This document shows, one piece after another, positions 34,028 to 42,170 of a DNA stretch of 64,000 bases. Under the pieces are notes generated by a model. That model had not been told where the DNA came from. It was given only the letters and a program-made list of their open reading frames with translations, and did not search any database. Origin of the DNA: Kitasatospora herbaricolor (lineage in GTDB: Bacteria > Actinomycetota > Actinomycetes > Streptomycetales > Streptomycetaceae). Both the position numbers and the translations under genes were made by a program. Location of the stretch: positions 62,001 to 126,000 of the forward strand of contig NZ_JAUSVA010000003.1 in the NCBI RefSeq assembly GCF_030813695.1, read 5' to 3'. Every line of letters starts with the position of its first letter. Positions within the stretch are counted from its first letter, which is position 1.

Positions 34028-35170
34028 ATGACCGAGGTGACCACCACCGGACGCTCCCCCGCCGCGGCTACGGCGGGAGAGCGTACCGACTCGCAGCTGG
34101 AGGCGTTGCAGCTGCGCGGGATCAGCCGTGACTACGGTACGCACACCGCCCTGTATCCGTTGGACCTGACCATCAAGGGCGGCGAGTTCGTCGCCCTGCT
34201 CGGCCCCTCCGGCTGCGGAAAGACCACCGCCCTGAACTGCCTGGCCGGCCTTTTGCCGCTGACCGCGGGCGAGATCGTCCTGGACGGCAGGCGGGTGGAC
34301 ACCCTGCCCCCCGAGAAGCGCGGCTTCGGAATGGTGTTCCAGAGCTACGCCCTGTTCCCGCACCTGACCGTACGCGCCAACATCGCGTTCGGGTTGAAGA
34401 TGCACCGTGTCGCCAAGCCCGAGGTGAACCGGCGGGTGGACAAGGTGCTGGAGCTGGTCCGGCTCACCGAGCAGGCTCACAAGCACCCCGGCCAGCTCTC
34501 CGGCGGCCAGCAGCAACGCGTCGCCATCGCCCGCGCGATCGTCATGGAGCCGCCGCTGGTGCTGATGGACGAGCCGCTGTCCAACCTCGACGCGGCGCTG
34601 CGACTGGAGATGCGCAGCGAGATCCGCCGCATCCACCAGGAGTTCGGCCTCACCACCGTCTACGTGACACACGACCAGGAGGAGGCCCTGTCGCTGGCCG
34701 ACCGCCTGGTGGTACTGCGGGACGGACGGGTCAGCCAGATCGGCACACCGGCGGAGCTCTACGAGCACCCGGCCGACCCTCATGTCGCCGCGTTCATGGG
34801 GTACCGGAACCTGTTCCCCCTGCATGTCGCCCGGGCGGACAAGGACAGCAGCGTCGCCGAGGGCCGGGGCATACGACTGCGGGGCACCACCGTCGGGCCC
34901 GAGCAACTGAGCGCCGGACAGGGGGTCACCGTCGCGATCCGCCCCGAGGACCTGCGGATCGCCGGGCCGGACGAGCGGCCGGCGGCCACGGCGGTCGCCG
35001 AGATCGTGGAGTACCACGGGCGGGTCCTGCAGGTGGAGGCGGTGACCGGCGGCGGTGACCGGATCCACCTCAAGACCCGCGCCGGGGTCCGCCCCGGGGA
35101 CAGGATCGTCATCGCCGTGGATCCCGAGCGTGCGCTGTTCTTCCCCATGCCGGTCAGGGGGGCATCATGA
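34028..35170 (+). CDS. ABC transporter ATP-binding protein (PotA/MalK type)
   Basis: From ATG 34028 (GTG 34019 overlapping the preceding stop is possible), 380 residues. Walker A GPSGCGKTT near residue 59, the Q-loop in VFQSYALFPHL, signature LSGGQQQR near 157, Walker B VLMDEPLSNLD near 178, switch His in YVTHDQEEA. Residues about 290-375 form a TOBE domain (VAIRPEDLRI), used in this class for regulation or substrate sensing. It energises the permease pair encoded next; its stop overlaps the first permease start (ATGA). Confidence 0.93.
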   Translation: MTEVTTTGRSPAAATAGERTDSQLEALQLRGISRDYGTHTALYPLDLTIKGGEFVALLGPSGCGKTTALNCLAGLLPLTAGEIVLDGRRVDTLPPEKRGFGMVFQSYALFPHLTVRANIAFGLKMHRVAKPEVNRRVDKVLELVRLTEQAHKHPGQLSGGQQQRVAIARAIVMEPPLVLMDEPLSNLDAALRLEMRSEIRRIHQEFGLTTVYVTHDQEEALSLADRLVVLRDGRVSQIGTPAELYEHPADPHVAAFMGYRNLFPLHVARADKDSSVAEGRGIRLRGTTVGPEQLSAGQGVTVAIRPEDLRIAGPDERPAATAVAEIVEYHGRVLQVEAVTGGGDRIHLKTRAGVRPGDRIVIAVDPERALFFPMPVRGAS

Positions 35171-36090
35171 CGAGCCCCGTGTCCACCACCGCCACCCCGC
35201 TCACCGGCGGCACTGCGAAGACGGCGCTGCGCCACCGCCTTGCCGAACGCGGCCTGGACCGGACACTGCTGCTGGTCCTGCCGGGCGCGCTCGCGGTGAT
35301 CCTGCTGTTCTGCTACCCGTTCCTGTACGGCCTGCAGCTGTCCTTCCAACCTGCCAAGGGGGGCTTCCTCAGCTCCTACGTCCAGTTCTTCGCCGAGCCC
35401 TTCTCCCGCAAGTCCGTCTGGGCCACCTTCTCGCTTGCCATCCCCGCAGCGGTGATCAACGTCGGTGCCTCGGTGCCGATCGCCTACCGGATGCGGCGTG
35501 AGTTCCGTGGCAAGCGACTTCTGCTGGCCCTGCTGGTGGTTCCCATCACGCTGGGTACCGTGCTGACGGCAGAGGGCATCCTGGAGTTCTACGGCCCGGC
35601 CGGCTGGTTCAACCGCACCCTGCACCTGCTCGGGCCGGCTTCCTCACCGGTGAAGCTGACGATGAACTACACCGGTGTGCTGCTGTCGCTGATCATCAGC
35701 GGGTTCCCCTTCGCGTACCTGCTGACGCACTCCTACCTCTCCGGCATCCACCCCAGCCTGGAGAAGGCGGCGTCCACGCTGGGCGCCGGCTGGTGGCAGC
35801 GGTTCCGGTACGTCACCTTCCCGCTGCTGCTTCCCGGGCTGATGACCACCTTCTGCCTGACGTTCGTCATGGCCTTCGCCGTCTTCCCCTCGGCGATGAT
35901 GGTCGGGGACCCGAACGGCAGCACCCACGTCGTCTCCATCGAGGCCTACCAGGCCGCGCTGGAACGCTTCGACTACTCGCAGGGCTGTGCCGACGCGATG
36001 ATCATGACGGGGCTGATGCTCGCCGTCATCGGATCCGTCACCGCCCTGCGCTCCCGGCTCTACCGAGGATCGACCGGAGGCAAGGGATGA
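35167..36090 (+). CDS. ABC transporter permease (BPD type 1)
   Basis: ATG 35167 overlaps the ATPase stop. The 307-residue protein has about six membrane segments (LLLVLPGALAVILLFCYPFL is the first) and the ATPase-contact EAA loop (EKAASTLGAGWWQRFRYVTF) near residue 200. It forms the channel with the next gene product. The sequence class is that of PotB/PotH-like permeases. Its stop overlaps the second permease start by ATGA. Confidence 0.92.
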   Translation: MTSPVSTTATPLTGGTAKTALRHRLAERGLDRTLLLVLPGALAVILLFCYPFLYGLQLSFQPAKGGFLSSYVQFFAEPFSRKSVWATFSLAIPAAVINVGASVPIAYRMRREFRGKRLLLALLVVPITLGTVLTAEGILEFYGPAGWFNRTLHLLGPASSPVKLTMNYTGVLLSLIISGFPFAYLLTHSYLSGIHPSLEKAASTLGAGWWQRFRYVTFPLLLPGLMTTFCLTFVMAFAVFPSAMMVGDPNGSTHVVSIEAYQAALERFDYSQGCADAMIMTGLMLAVIGSVTALRSRLYRGSTGGKG

Positions 36091-36959
36091 GTCACGACAC
36101 CCTCAAGCGGCCCGCTGCAAGGACCGGCCCGCCCGCCCGCCGCAGGATCACCCTGCGGCCCGGGGCCTGGCTCACCTGGGCGGTACTGGCGTTCTTCTTC
36201 GTCAACCTGGTGGGCGTCATCGCCACCGTGCTGCTCAACTCCTTCGGTCGCCGTTGGTTCGACAGCTGGCTGCCCGACGGCTGGACGAGCAGCTGGTACA
36301 AGGCGGCCTGGAAGGAGTTCAACCTCGGCCCGGTGCTGTGGACGACCGTCGAGGTGACGTTCCTGGTCGTGGCACTCTCACTGGCCCTGGCCGTACCGGC
36401 CTCCTACGCCCTGGCGCGGAGGAACTTCCCCGGCAAGAAGATCCTCACAATGCTGTTCGTCCTGCCCATCCTGGTGCCGCCGATCGCGTACGGCATCCCG
36501 CTGGCCACCGTGCTCTACAAGTTCCACCTGGCCGGCACCGTCACGGGTGTGGTGCTGGCCAATCTCGTACCGTCCGTTCCCTTCGTCATCTTCACGATGA
36601 CGCCGTTCATCGAGCAGATCGACCCGAAGATCGAGGCAGCGGCGCGCATGTGCGGTGCCGGTACCTGGACGGTGCTCAGCCGCATCCTGTCACCACTGCT
36701 GCTGCCGGGGATGCTGGCTGCCGGAATCCTCGTGATGGTGCGCACCTTCGGCATGTTCGAGCTGACCTTCCTCACCTCGGGCCCCAGCAGCCAGACCCTG
36801 ACGGTCGACCTCTTCTCGGCCGTCAACTCGGCCGGCATCCGCGCCACCCAGTCCATCGACGCGATGGCGGTCATCTACACCGCCTCCATGACCGTGCTGC
36901 TGCTGGTCGCCCTGCGCTTCGTCAATCCCACTCAACTCGTGGCCCGCTCCTCCGACTGA
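36087..36959 (+). CDS. ABC transporter permease (BPD type 1)
   Basis: ATG 36087 overlaps the first permease stop. The 290-residue protein has six membrane segments and the EAA loop (EAAARMCGAGTWTVLSRIL). It is the PotC/PotI-like partner. It is the last gene of the importer operon, followed by a long inverted repeat at 37101-37156 that could end transcription. Confidence 0.92.
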   Translation: MSHDTLKRPAARTGPPARRRITLRPGAWLTWAVLAFFFVNLVGVIATVLLNSFGRRWFDSWLPDGWTSSWYKAAWKEFNLGPVLWTTVEVTFLVVALSLALAVPASYALARRNFPGKKILTMLFVLPILVPPIAYGIPLATVLYKFHLAGTVTGVVLANLVPSVPFVIFTMTPFIEQIDPKIEAAARMCGAGTWTVLSRILSPLLLPGMLAAGILVMVRTFGMFELTFLTSGPSSQTLTVDLFSAVNSAGIRATQSIDAMAVIYTASMTVLLLVALRFVNPTQLVARSSD

Positions 36960-37100
36960 CCCGGCCAACCTCGCATCTCAACGGCGCGGCGACAGTTCGG
37001 CTCACATGCTCGGGCAGGGCCGTTCAGAGTCCGGTGAGTCTGTGACTCTGCTGGGCGATGCAGGGGTCCCGGGCCCGGCCCGGCCCGTCACGAACGCAAC

Positions 37101-37156
37101 GAAGCTCCGGTCGAACGGGGTGGCCTTCCCGGGTCGCCCTGAACGACCGGAGCTTC
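37101..37156. terminator. Long inverted repeat, probable terminator of the importer operon
   Basis: GAAGCTCCGGTCG and its exact complement flank a 30-base spacer. It lies 142 bp after the second permease. The wide loop is unusual for a simple terminator. Confidence 0.5.
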
Positions 37157-37602
37157 AATGTGCCGCCGGGTGCAAGATCGCCGCCGGCCTCCGGCTCGCC
37201 TCCCACAAGCCTGCGCCCGCCCGCTGGGCCCCTCGGCGCCGCCCGGCCGGCACACTCACAGGGTCACCGGACTTTGCGACGGCCTGCCCGTTATGACGGG
37301 TCGCCGACCGGCACAGGTGCCGGCTCGCGAACCGCCCGGTGGAGGTCCCGGTGTGGGGTTCGGCCTCCTCGCTCCTGGGTGGACCACCAGTGGCGGCAGG
37401 ACGGAGGACGACCCGCTTCCACCAGCCCGTCGCGGACAGAGCGACGAGTACGAGAGGCGAAGGATCGCGGTGCCGGGCTGCCGGACCGGCCGGGCGGACA
37501 TCGCGAGGGCGATCCCGTGCAGTCGACCGGATCCCGAGCGTGGGGCCTGCCGCTCAAGGCCGCCCGCCGCCGGCGTGCCCCTTCTCGCATCGAAAGGCAG
37601 AA

Positions 37603-37652
37603 CACACGGCTTCGTCCCAGCCCGCGGCCGTGGGCTGGGACAAAGCCGTGTG
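37603..37652. terminator. Strong terminator hairpin
   Basis: CACACGGCTT and GTCCCAGCCC pair with their complements across one mismatch, giving a stem of about 21 bp around GCGGCCGT. It lies 20 bp beyond the stop of the minus-strand acetyltransferase gene. Confidence 0.85.
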
Positions 37653-37671
37653 CGAGGGCGGGTGTGCCTGA

Positions 37672-38337
37672 TCACCCGCCGGTTCGGCGCGCACTCAGGT
37701 CGAGCCACATCGTGACGTCGTCCCGGTCATCGCCAGGTGCCACCCGGATCGCCCCGGGCACGCGGCCGACCTCGGTGTACCCGCACCGGCCGTAGAACGT
37801 CTCCAGGCCCATCCCGGCACGCAGCGTCAGCCTGATCGCGGCCAGCCCCCAGTCGCGTGCCACCTGTTCGGCCTCGGCCATCAGCCGCATCCCGTACCCG
37901 CGGCCGTGGAGGCTCGGATGGATCATGACGCGCTTGAGGAGACGCCAGTGGCACATGTGGCCGACCCGTGGGTGCTCGAAGAACAGGACTCCGGCCAGCC
38001 GCCCAGTGACCGCCTCGTTGGCAATCAGCAGCCGGTCCGGCCCGAGTCCGGCAAACTGCTGGTCCGCCACGACCCGGACCTGCTCGGCGCTCACCGGGGG
38101 AACGAAGCCCACGGCCCCACCCGCGTTGGTCACCTCGGTCCATACCGCGACGATGTCCGCGCGGAGCCGGGGCGTGAGTTCCGGGTCCAGCGTGAACACG
38201 AGAGCCGACGGTCCCGCCGGTCCGGCGGGACTTCCACAGGCATCCGGGTTCCGGTCCGCCCGGCCAGGCGCGCACCTGGCCGGCTCGGCGGCCGGGCCGG
38301 GCAGCGCGACGCCGTGCCGTCCTGCCTCTCCCACCAT
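37672..38337 (-). CDS. GNAT-family N-acetyltransferase
   Basis: ATG 38337 has GGAAGGA ten bases upstream on the minus strand. Of 221 residues, the first 45 are Ala/Pro/Gly-rich, then a GNAT domain follows. The acetyl-CoA loop is seen in VMIHPSLHGRGYGMRLMAEA (R/Q-x-x-G-x-G/A), then FYGRCGYTEVGRVPGAIRV. The substrate is unknown. A related GNAT lies at 46440-46985 (both have TEVTNAGG or AVTNAGG and FYGR motifs). It sits downstream of the gudD operon but is separated from it. Confidence 0.85.
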   Translation of the reverse strand: MVGEAGRHGVALPGPAAEPARCAPGRADRNPDACGSPAGPAGPSALVFTLDPELTPRLRADIVAVWTEVTNAGGAVGFVPPVSAEQVRVVADQQFAGLGPDRLLIANEAVTGRLAGVLFFEHPRVGHMCHWRLLKRVMIHPSLHGRGYGMRLMAEAEQVARDWGLAAIRLTLRAGMGLETFYGRCGYTEVGRVPGAIRVAPGDDRDDVTMWLDLSARRTGG

Positions 38338-38406
38338 GAATCGTCCTTCCCATCTCGATACCGTTGCCGCGCTGCGCCTTCGCCGGGTGAACCACCACTC
38401 GGGTGG

Positions 38407-39627
38407 TCACCCGGCGAAGGGCAGGTGTCCGGGGGGCCGGGTCCGCTGCGCGGGCTGGTCCCCCGCGCAGGCCCGCACCTCCGCCACCAGGTCCCGCAGG
38501 ACGTCCAGCCCCTCCTGCGGGACCAGGCCGAGGTGGTAGAGGTGCAGTTCCGTGAGTCCGGCGTCGACGTACCGCTTCGCCAGTTCCCGGAGCGAGCCGC
38601 CGTCCACCGGGCGGACGGTCTCGGGTCGGACGTAGCCGCCGACGGCCGTCCCGGTCCCGGCGATCGCGGCGAGCTGCCGGATCGCGGACTCCCCGGTCTG
38701 CACGCCCGGCCAGCAGTTGGCGACGACGGCGTCGACCCCTTCGCCGGCGGCGGGGTACAGGCTTGGGAAGGAACCGGTTGCCCAGGAGTCTGCGGATCCG
38801 TGAACGGTGATCCGGATGTCCGGTGCCGCGTCCCGCGCCGCAGCCGTCATCCGCCGGCGGAAGTCCGCGCCCGCCGCCCGGAGCAGCCGCTGGACCTCTC
38901 GGGCAGTGTCCGTGCCGAGAGCCTCCTCAACGCTTGCGGGGGCCGGCCCAGCGCCGACGGCCGCCCGGACCCGGGCGGCGAGCCGGTCACCGTCGACACC
39001 GGCGCCGAGATGACTGCGCCGACAGGCGCGGCAGAAGCAGAGCGAGAGCAACTGCCGCTGCGCAGTTGTCCACCCGGCGAACTCGATCTTGTCGTGGTGC
39101 CCTCCGTGCTCGACACCCATGGGTCCGCATGCCTCCAGCACCAAGCCGTCGACCTCACCCAGGACGACCACCTCGCGGATCAACATGGCGCAGTACTCGA
39201 TCACCTCCGGTGCCTGCGGGCAGAGCGCGTACGCGTAACTCTCACCGAATGCGTTGTGGACCGTCAGATCGCGGTTGGCCCGGCCGAGCAGGCTGTTGTG
39301 GGTGAGCACCGTCCAGCCCCAGACCGGAATTCCGGCCGCCGCGAGGGCGCCCCTGGCCCGGCGGAACGAGTCCGGCGTACCCGTCCACCCGGCCGTGGCC
39401 GGGACGAGCCGGCGGCCGGACCAGGCCGAGCGGCGCACCGGCAGGTAGCAGGCCGCGTGCTGCGCGTCGACGATCCGGTGGTGCGGGTGGTGCGGAGTGG
39501 CGGCGCGGGTGCTGTGGTAGGCAGCCGCCAGGGCCACGACGTCGACGCCGACGTCCCGGGCGCGGTCCGCCGCGGCGGGATCGCCGGTGAAGTCCCAGGG
39601 ATAGGCGTAACCGACAGCTGTCACCAT
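38407..39627 (-). CDS. TIM-barrel glycoside-hydrolase-like protein, paralogue B
   Basis: From ATG 39627, which overlaps the gudD stop by 7 bp, 406 residues. It is a clear paralogue of the protein at 28531 along its whole length, by eye more than half identical in the first 220 residues: GYAYPWDFTGDPAAADRA, VLTHNSLLGRANRDLTVHN, VLEACGPMGVEHGGHHDK, LLSLCFCRACRR, and LYHLGLVPQEGLDVL near the end. No signal peptide. Coupling to gudD and kdgD ties it to uronate metabolism, for example as an intracellular hydrolase releasing uronic acid or as an isomerase. No characterised family was recognised. Confidence 0.85.
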   Translation of the reverse strand: MVTAVGYAYPWDFTGDPAAADRARDVGVDVVALAAAYHSTRAATPHHPHHRIVDAQHAACYLPVRRSAWSGRRLVPATAGWTGTPDSFRRARGALAAAGIPVWGWTVLTHNSLLGRANRDLTVHNAFGESYAYALCPQAPEVIEYCAMLIREVVVLGEVDGLVLEACGPMGVEHGGHHDKIEFAGWTTAQRQLLSLCFCRACRRSHLGAGVDGDRLAARVRAAVGAGPAPASVEEALGTDTAREVQRLLRAAGADFRRRMTAAARDAAPDIRITVHGSADSWATGSFPSLYPAAGEGVDAVVANCWPGVQTGESAIRQLAAIAGTGTAVGGYVRPETVRPVDGGSLRELAKRYVDAGLTELHLYHLGLVPQEGLDVLRDLVAEVRACAGDQPAQRTRPPGHLPFAG

Positions 39628-40895
39628 CTGGGCTTGAGCGCCTGGTAGGCGGGGTCGATGCTGCGCATGTACCCGGTGTCGTCTCGGTTGCGAAGACCGC
39701 AGGCGAGGTACTGCTCGTGCAGCCGGGCCAGCGCGTCATGGTCGAGTTCCACGCCGAGGCCGGGGGTGGAGGGGACGGCGACCGACCCGTTCCTGAAGGC
39801 GAGCACGCCGGGCCGGACGACATCCTCGCTCTCGTCCTTCCACGGCCAGTGCGTGTCGCAGGCGTAGGTGAGGTTGGGGGTGGCGGCGGCGAGGTGGACC
39901 ATGGCGGCCAGACTGACGCCCAGGTGCGAGTTGGAGTGCATGGAGAGGCCGAGGCCGAAGGTGTCGCAGATACCTGAGAGGATCTTGGAGCGGTGCAGTC
40001 CGCCCCAATAGTGGTGGTCCGAGAGGATGATGCCCACAGCTTCGGCACGCAGGGCGTCCTCGACATCGTCGAACCCGACCACGCACATGTTCGTCGCCAG
40101 CGGCATCGGTACCTCACCCGCGACAACTGCCATGCCGGCGATGCCCGGGGTCGGATCCTCCAGGTACTCCAGGACGCCGTCGAGTTCGGCGCCGATCCGG
40201 ACGGCCGTCTCGGGAGTCCAGGCGGCGTTCGGGTCGAGGCGCAGCGGCAGGTGGGGGAAGGCGGTGCGCAGGGCGCGGATCGCGTCCGCCTCCTGATCGG
40301 GCGGGAAGACGCCGCCCTTGAGCTTGAGGGCGGTGAATCCGTAGCGGTCGACCATGGTGCGTGCCTGGGCAACGATCTGCTCCGGGCACAACGCCTCGCC
40401 CCAGCTGTCGGGCTGGTGTCCGGGATGGGCGGCCCACTTGTAGAAGAGGTAGGCGCTGAAAGGGACTTCGTCACGCACTGCGCCGCCGAGGAGGTCCGAC
40501 ACCGGGCGTCCGAGGATTTTGCCCTGGATGTCCAGGCAGGCGACCTCGAACGGGGAGTAGACGCGGTCGACGGTGCCACCGGTGGTGATCTTTCCGGTGA
40601 GGCCGTGGCTGTCGTCGCCGGTGCTGCCCCCCAGCGCCGCACGGGTGCGGGCCAGTATGGCGTTGAGCGCGAAGACGTCCTGGCCGATGAGGGCGTGCGA
40701 GACGGTGGTCAGCCGGGCCAGGTGTTCCTCGTCGGCGTAGGTCTCGCCCACCCCGGTCGGACCCGCGTCGGTGGTGACCTCGACGATCGCTCGAAGGGCG
40801 TACGGCTCGTGCACTCCGACCGCGTTCAGCAGGGCCGGATCACGGAAGGCCACAGGAGTGACGGTGATCCCGGCGATCCGGACGGTGTCGCTCAT
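39621..40895 (-). CDS. gudD: Glucarate dehydratase (enolase superfamily)
   Basis: ATG 40895 overlaps the kdgD stop (ATGA). The 424-residue enzyme shows the enolase-superfamily features of glucarate dehydratase: the 20s-loop region (VGVHEPYALRAIVEVTT), KLKGG with the catalytic Lys, metal ligands in RLDPNAAW and YLEDP, and the base His in SMHSNSHLG. It removes water from D-glucarate (or the related aldarate) to give 5-dehydro-4-deoxy-D-glucarate. It is followed by paralogue B of the TIM-barrel protein. Confidence 0.93.
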   Translation of the reverse strand: MSDTVRIAGITVTPVAFRDPALLNAVGVHEPYALRAIVEVTTDAGPTGVGETYADEEHLARLTTVSHALIGQDVFALNAILARTRAALGGSTGDDSHGLTGKITTGGTVDRVYSPFEVACLDIQGKILGRPVSDLLGGAVRDEVPFSAYLFYKWAAHPGHQPDSWGEALCPEQIVAQARTMVDRYGFTALKLKGGVFPPDQEADAIRALRTAFPHLPLRLDPNAAWTPETAVRIGAELDGVLEYLEDPTPGIAGMAVVAGEVPMPLATNMCVVGFDDVEDALRAEAVGIILSDHHYWGGLHRSKILSGICDTFGLGLSMHSNSHLGVSLAAMVHLAAATPNLTYACDTHWPWKDESEDVVRPGVLAFRNGSVAVPSTPGLGVELDHDALARLHEQYLACGLRNRDDTGYMRSIDPAYQALKPRW

Positions 40896-41824
40896 GTCGC
40901 GCTCCACGGCATGTCGACGACGGCCAGGCCGGCGGCCAGGATCTCCCGCAGGCGTTCGAGGTGCTCGGGCATGGGGTCGGCCAGCGGTGGCCTCACCCCG
41001 CCGACGTCCGGTCCGCGCATGGTCACGGCGGCCTTGACGAGGGAGACCGCGTAGCCGGGGACCAGGTCACGCAGTTCCACCAGAGGGTTGAAGAACTCGC
41101 CGAGCAGGCGGTCCGCAAGCTCGGCGTTGCCCGTGGTGACCGCTTCGTAGAAGGCCAGGGAGATCTCCGGGGCGAAGCAGAAGACCGCGGAGGAGTACAG
41201 CTCGACGCCGACAGCGCGGTAGGCCGAGACGGTGACCTCGGCGGTGGGCATGCCGTTGAAGAACTGGAAGTCCTTGCCAGAGCCGTGCGTCGCGGCTCGG
41301 ATCGCCTTCACGATGCGGGCGAGGCTGTCCAGGTCGCCGATACCGTCCTTGAATCCGGTGACGTTGGGGATACGTGCGACCTCGACCGCTGTGGACTCGT
41401 CGAAGCGGGTGGTGGCCCGGTTGTAGACGATCACTGGCAGTTCCGAGGCCGCCGCAACCGCACTGGTGTACGCCACCAGCCCCTGGGGCGGCCCGGAAAC
41501 CAGGTAGGGGGGCAGTAGCAGCAGGCCGTCCGCGCCCGAGCTCTCGGCGACGCGGGCCAGCCGGGTGGCGACGGGGAGCGGGCCGCCGGTGCCGCAGTAG
41601 ACGGGTACCGCGCCCGCCACCTCCTCCACGGCGGCGCGGATCAGCGCCTCGCACTCGGCCACGTCCAGGGCGTGGAACTCACCCGTTCCGCAAGCCACGA
41701 ACACGCCTCCGGGGCCCGCGGCCAGTCCCCGTGCGAGGTGTGCGCGAAACGCCGGCAGGTCGATGGCTCCCGAGGCGCCAAAGGGCGTCACCGGGAAGAA
41801 CAGCACTCCGTCCAGCTGTGGCAT
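40892..41824 (-). CDS. kdgD: 5-Dehydro-4-deoxyglucarate dehydratase
   Basis: The start ATG 41824 is preferred because the upstream GTG 41842 lies inside the regulon element. The product of 310 residues is a DapA-family (beta/alpha)8 enzyme: FFPVTPFGASGAIDL at the start, CGTGEFHAL, Schiff-base Lys in VTGFKDGIGD and catalytic Tyr in VIVYNRATT. KdgD dehydrates and decarboxylates 5-dehydro-4-deoxyglucarate to 2-oxoglutarate semialdehyde, the substrate of the dehydrogenase at 26636. It leads the kdgD-gudD-TIM barrel operon. Confidence 0.93.
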   Translation of the reverse strand: MPQLDGVLFFPVTPFGASGAIDLPAFRAHLARGLAAGPGGVFVACGTGEFHALDVAECEALIRAAVEEVAGAVPVYCGTGGPLPVATRLARVAESSGADGLLLLPPYLVSGPPQGLVAYTSAVAAASELPVIVYNRATTRFDESTAVEVARIPNVTGFKDGIGDLDSLARIVKAIRAATHGSGKDFQFFNGMPTAEVTVSAYRAVGVELYSSAVFCFAPEISLAFYEAVTTGNAELADRLLGEFFNPLVELRDLVPGYAVSLVKAAVTMRGPDVGGVRPPLADPMPEHLERLREILAAGLAVVDMPWSAT

Positions 41825-41837
41825 CAGAAGCCTCGTT

Positions 41838-41870
41838 TCCACATATATGAATTACGTACTCACTTGCGAA
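41838..41870. promoter_or_regulatory. IclR regulon element 3 (kdgD operon)
   Basis: On the minus strand it reads TTCGCA-N17-TATATG, placed like a -35/-10 pair just before kdgD. The 33-bp length equals that of the other copies. Confidence 0.65.
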
Positions 41871-41988
41871 TCGGGCCTTGAACCTAAATGTCCCGGAGGC
41901 GGGAGTCAAGAACCTGCAAATCGGGCACTTCAGTCACCTTGATACGACCTTGACGAGATGGACCCGAAGGACTAGCCTCCCCGCAGCC

Positions 41989-42021
41989 TTCGCAAATAGG
42001 TACTGAATTCACATATGAAGA
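41989..42021. promoter_or_regulatory. IclR regulon element 4 (sugar-binding lipoprotein)
   Basis: TTCGCA-N17-CATATG on the plus strand, about 150 bp before the lipoprotein start. It shares with element 3 the middle bases TGAATT (read on one strand) and GTAC. Confidence 0.65.
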
Positions 42022-42170
42022 CAATGCGCCATGCATGGGGACCGTCACTGCCGGCATGGTCGGCGACCGTCACACGGTCCCGTCGGGCTGCACGGAACAC
42101 CGCCCGCCAACACCTCCGGTGCTGGCTCGCCCCCGCCGCGGCGCACGCGGCCTCAGCAGGCAGGTAGCAC

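Larger units (their letters stand above)
36960..37671. other. Intergenic region with two hairpins
   Basis: About 710 bp without a convincing gene. It holds the inverted repeats at 37101-37156 and 37603-37652; the rest shows nothing recognisable. Confidence 0.5.
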
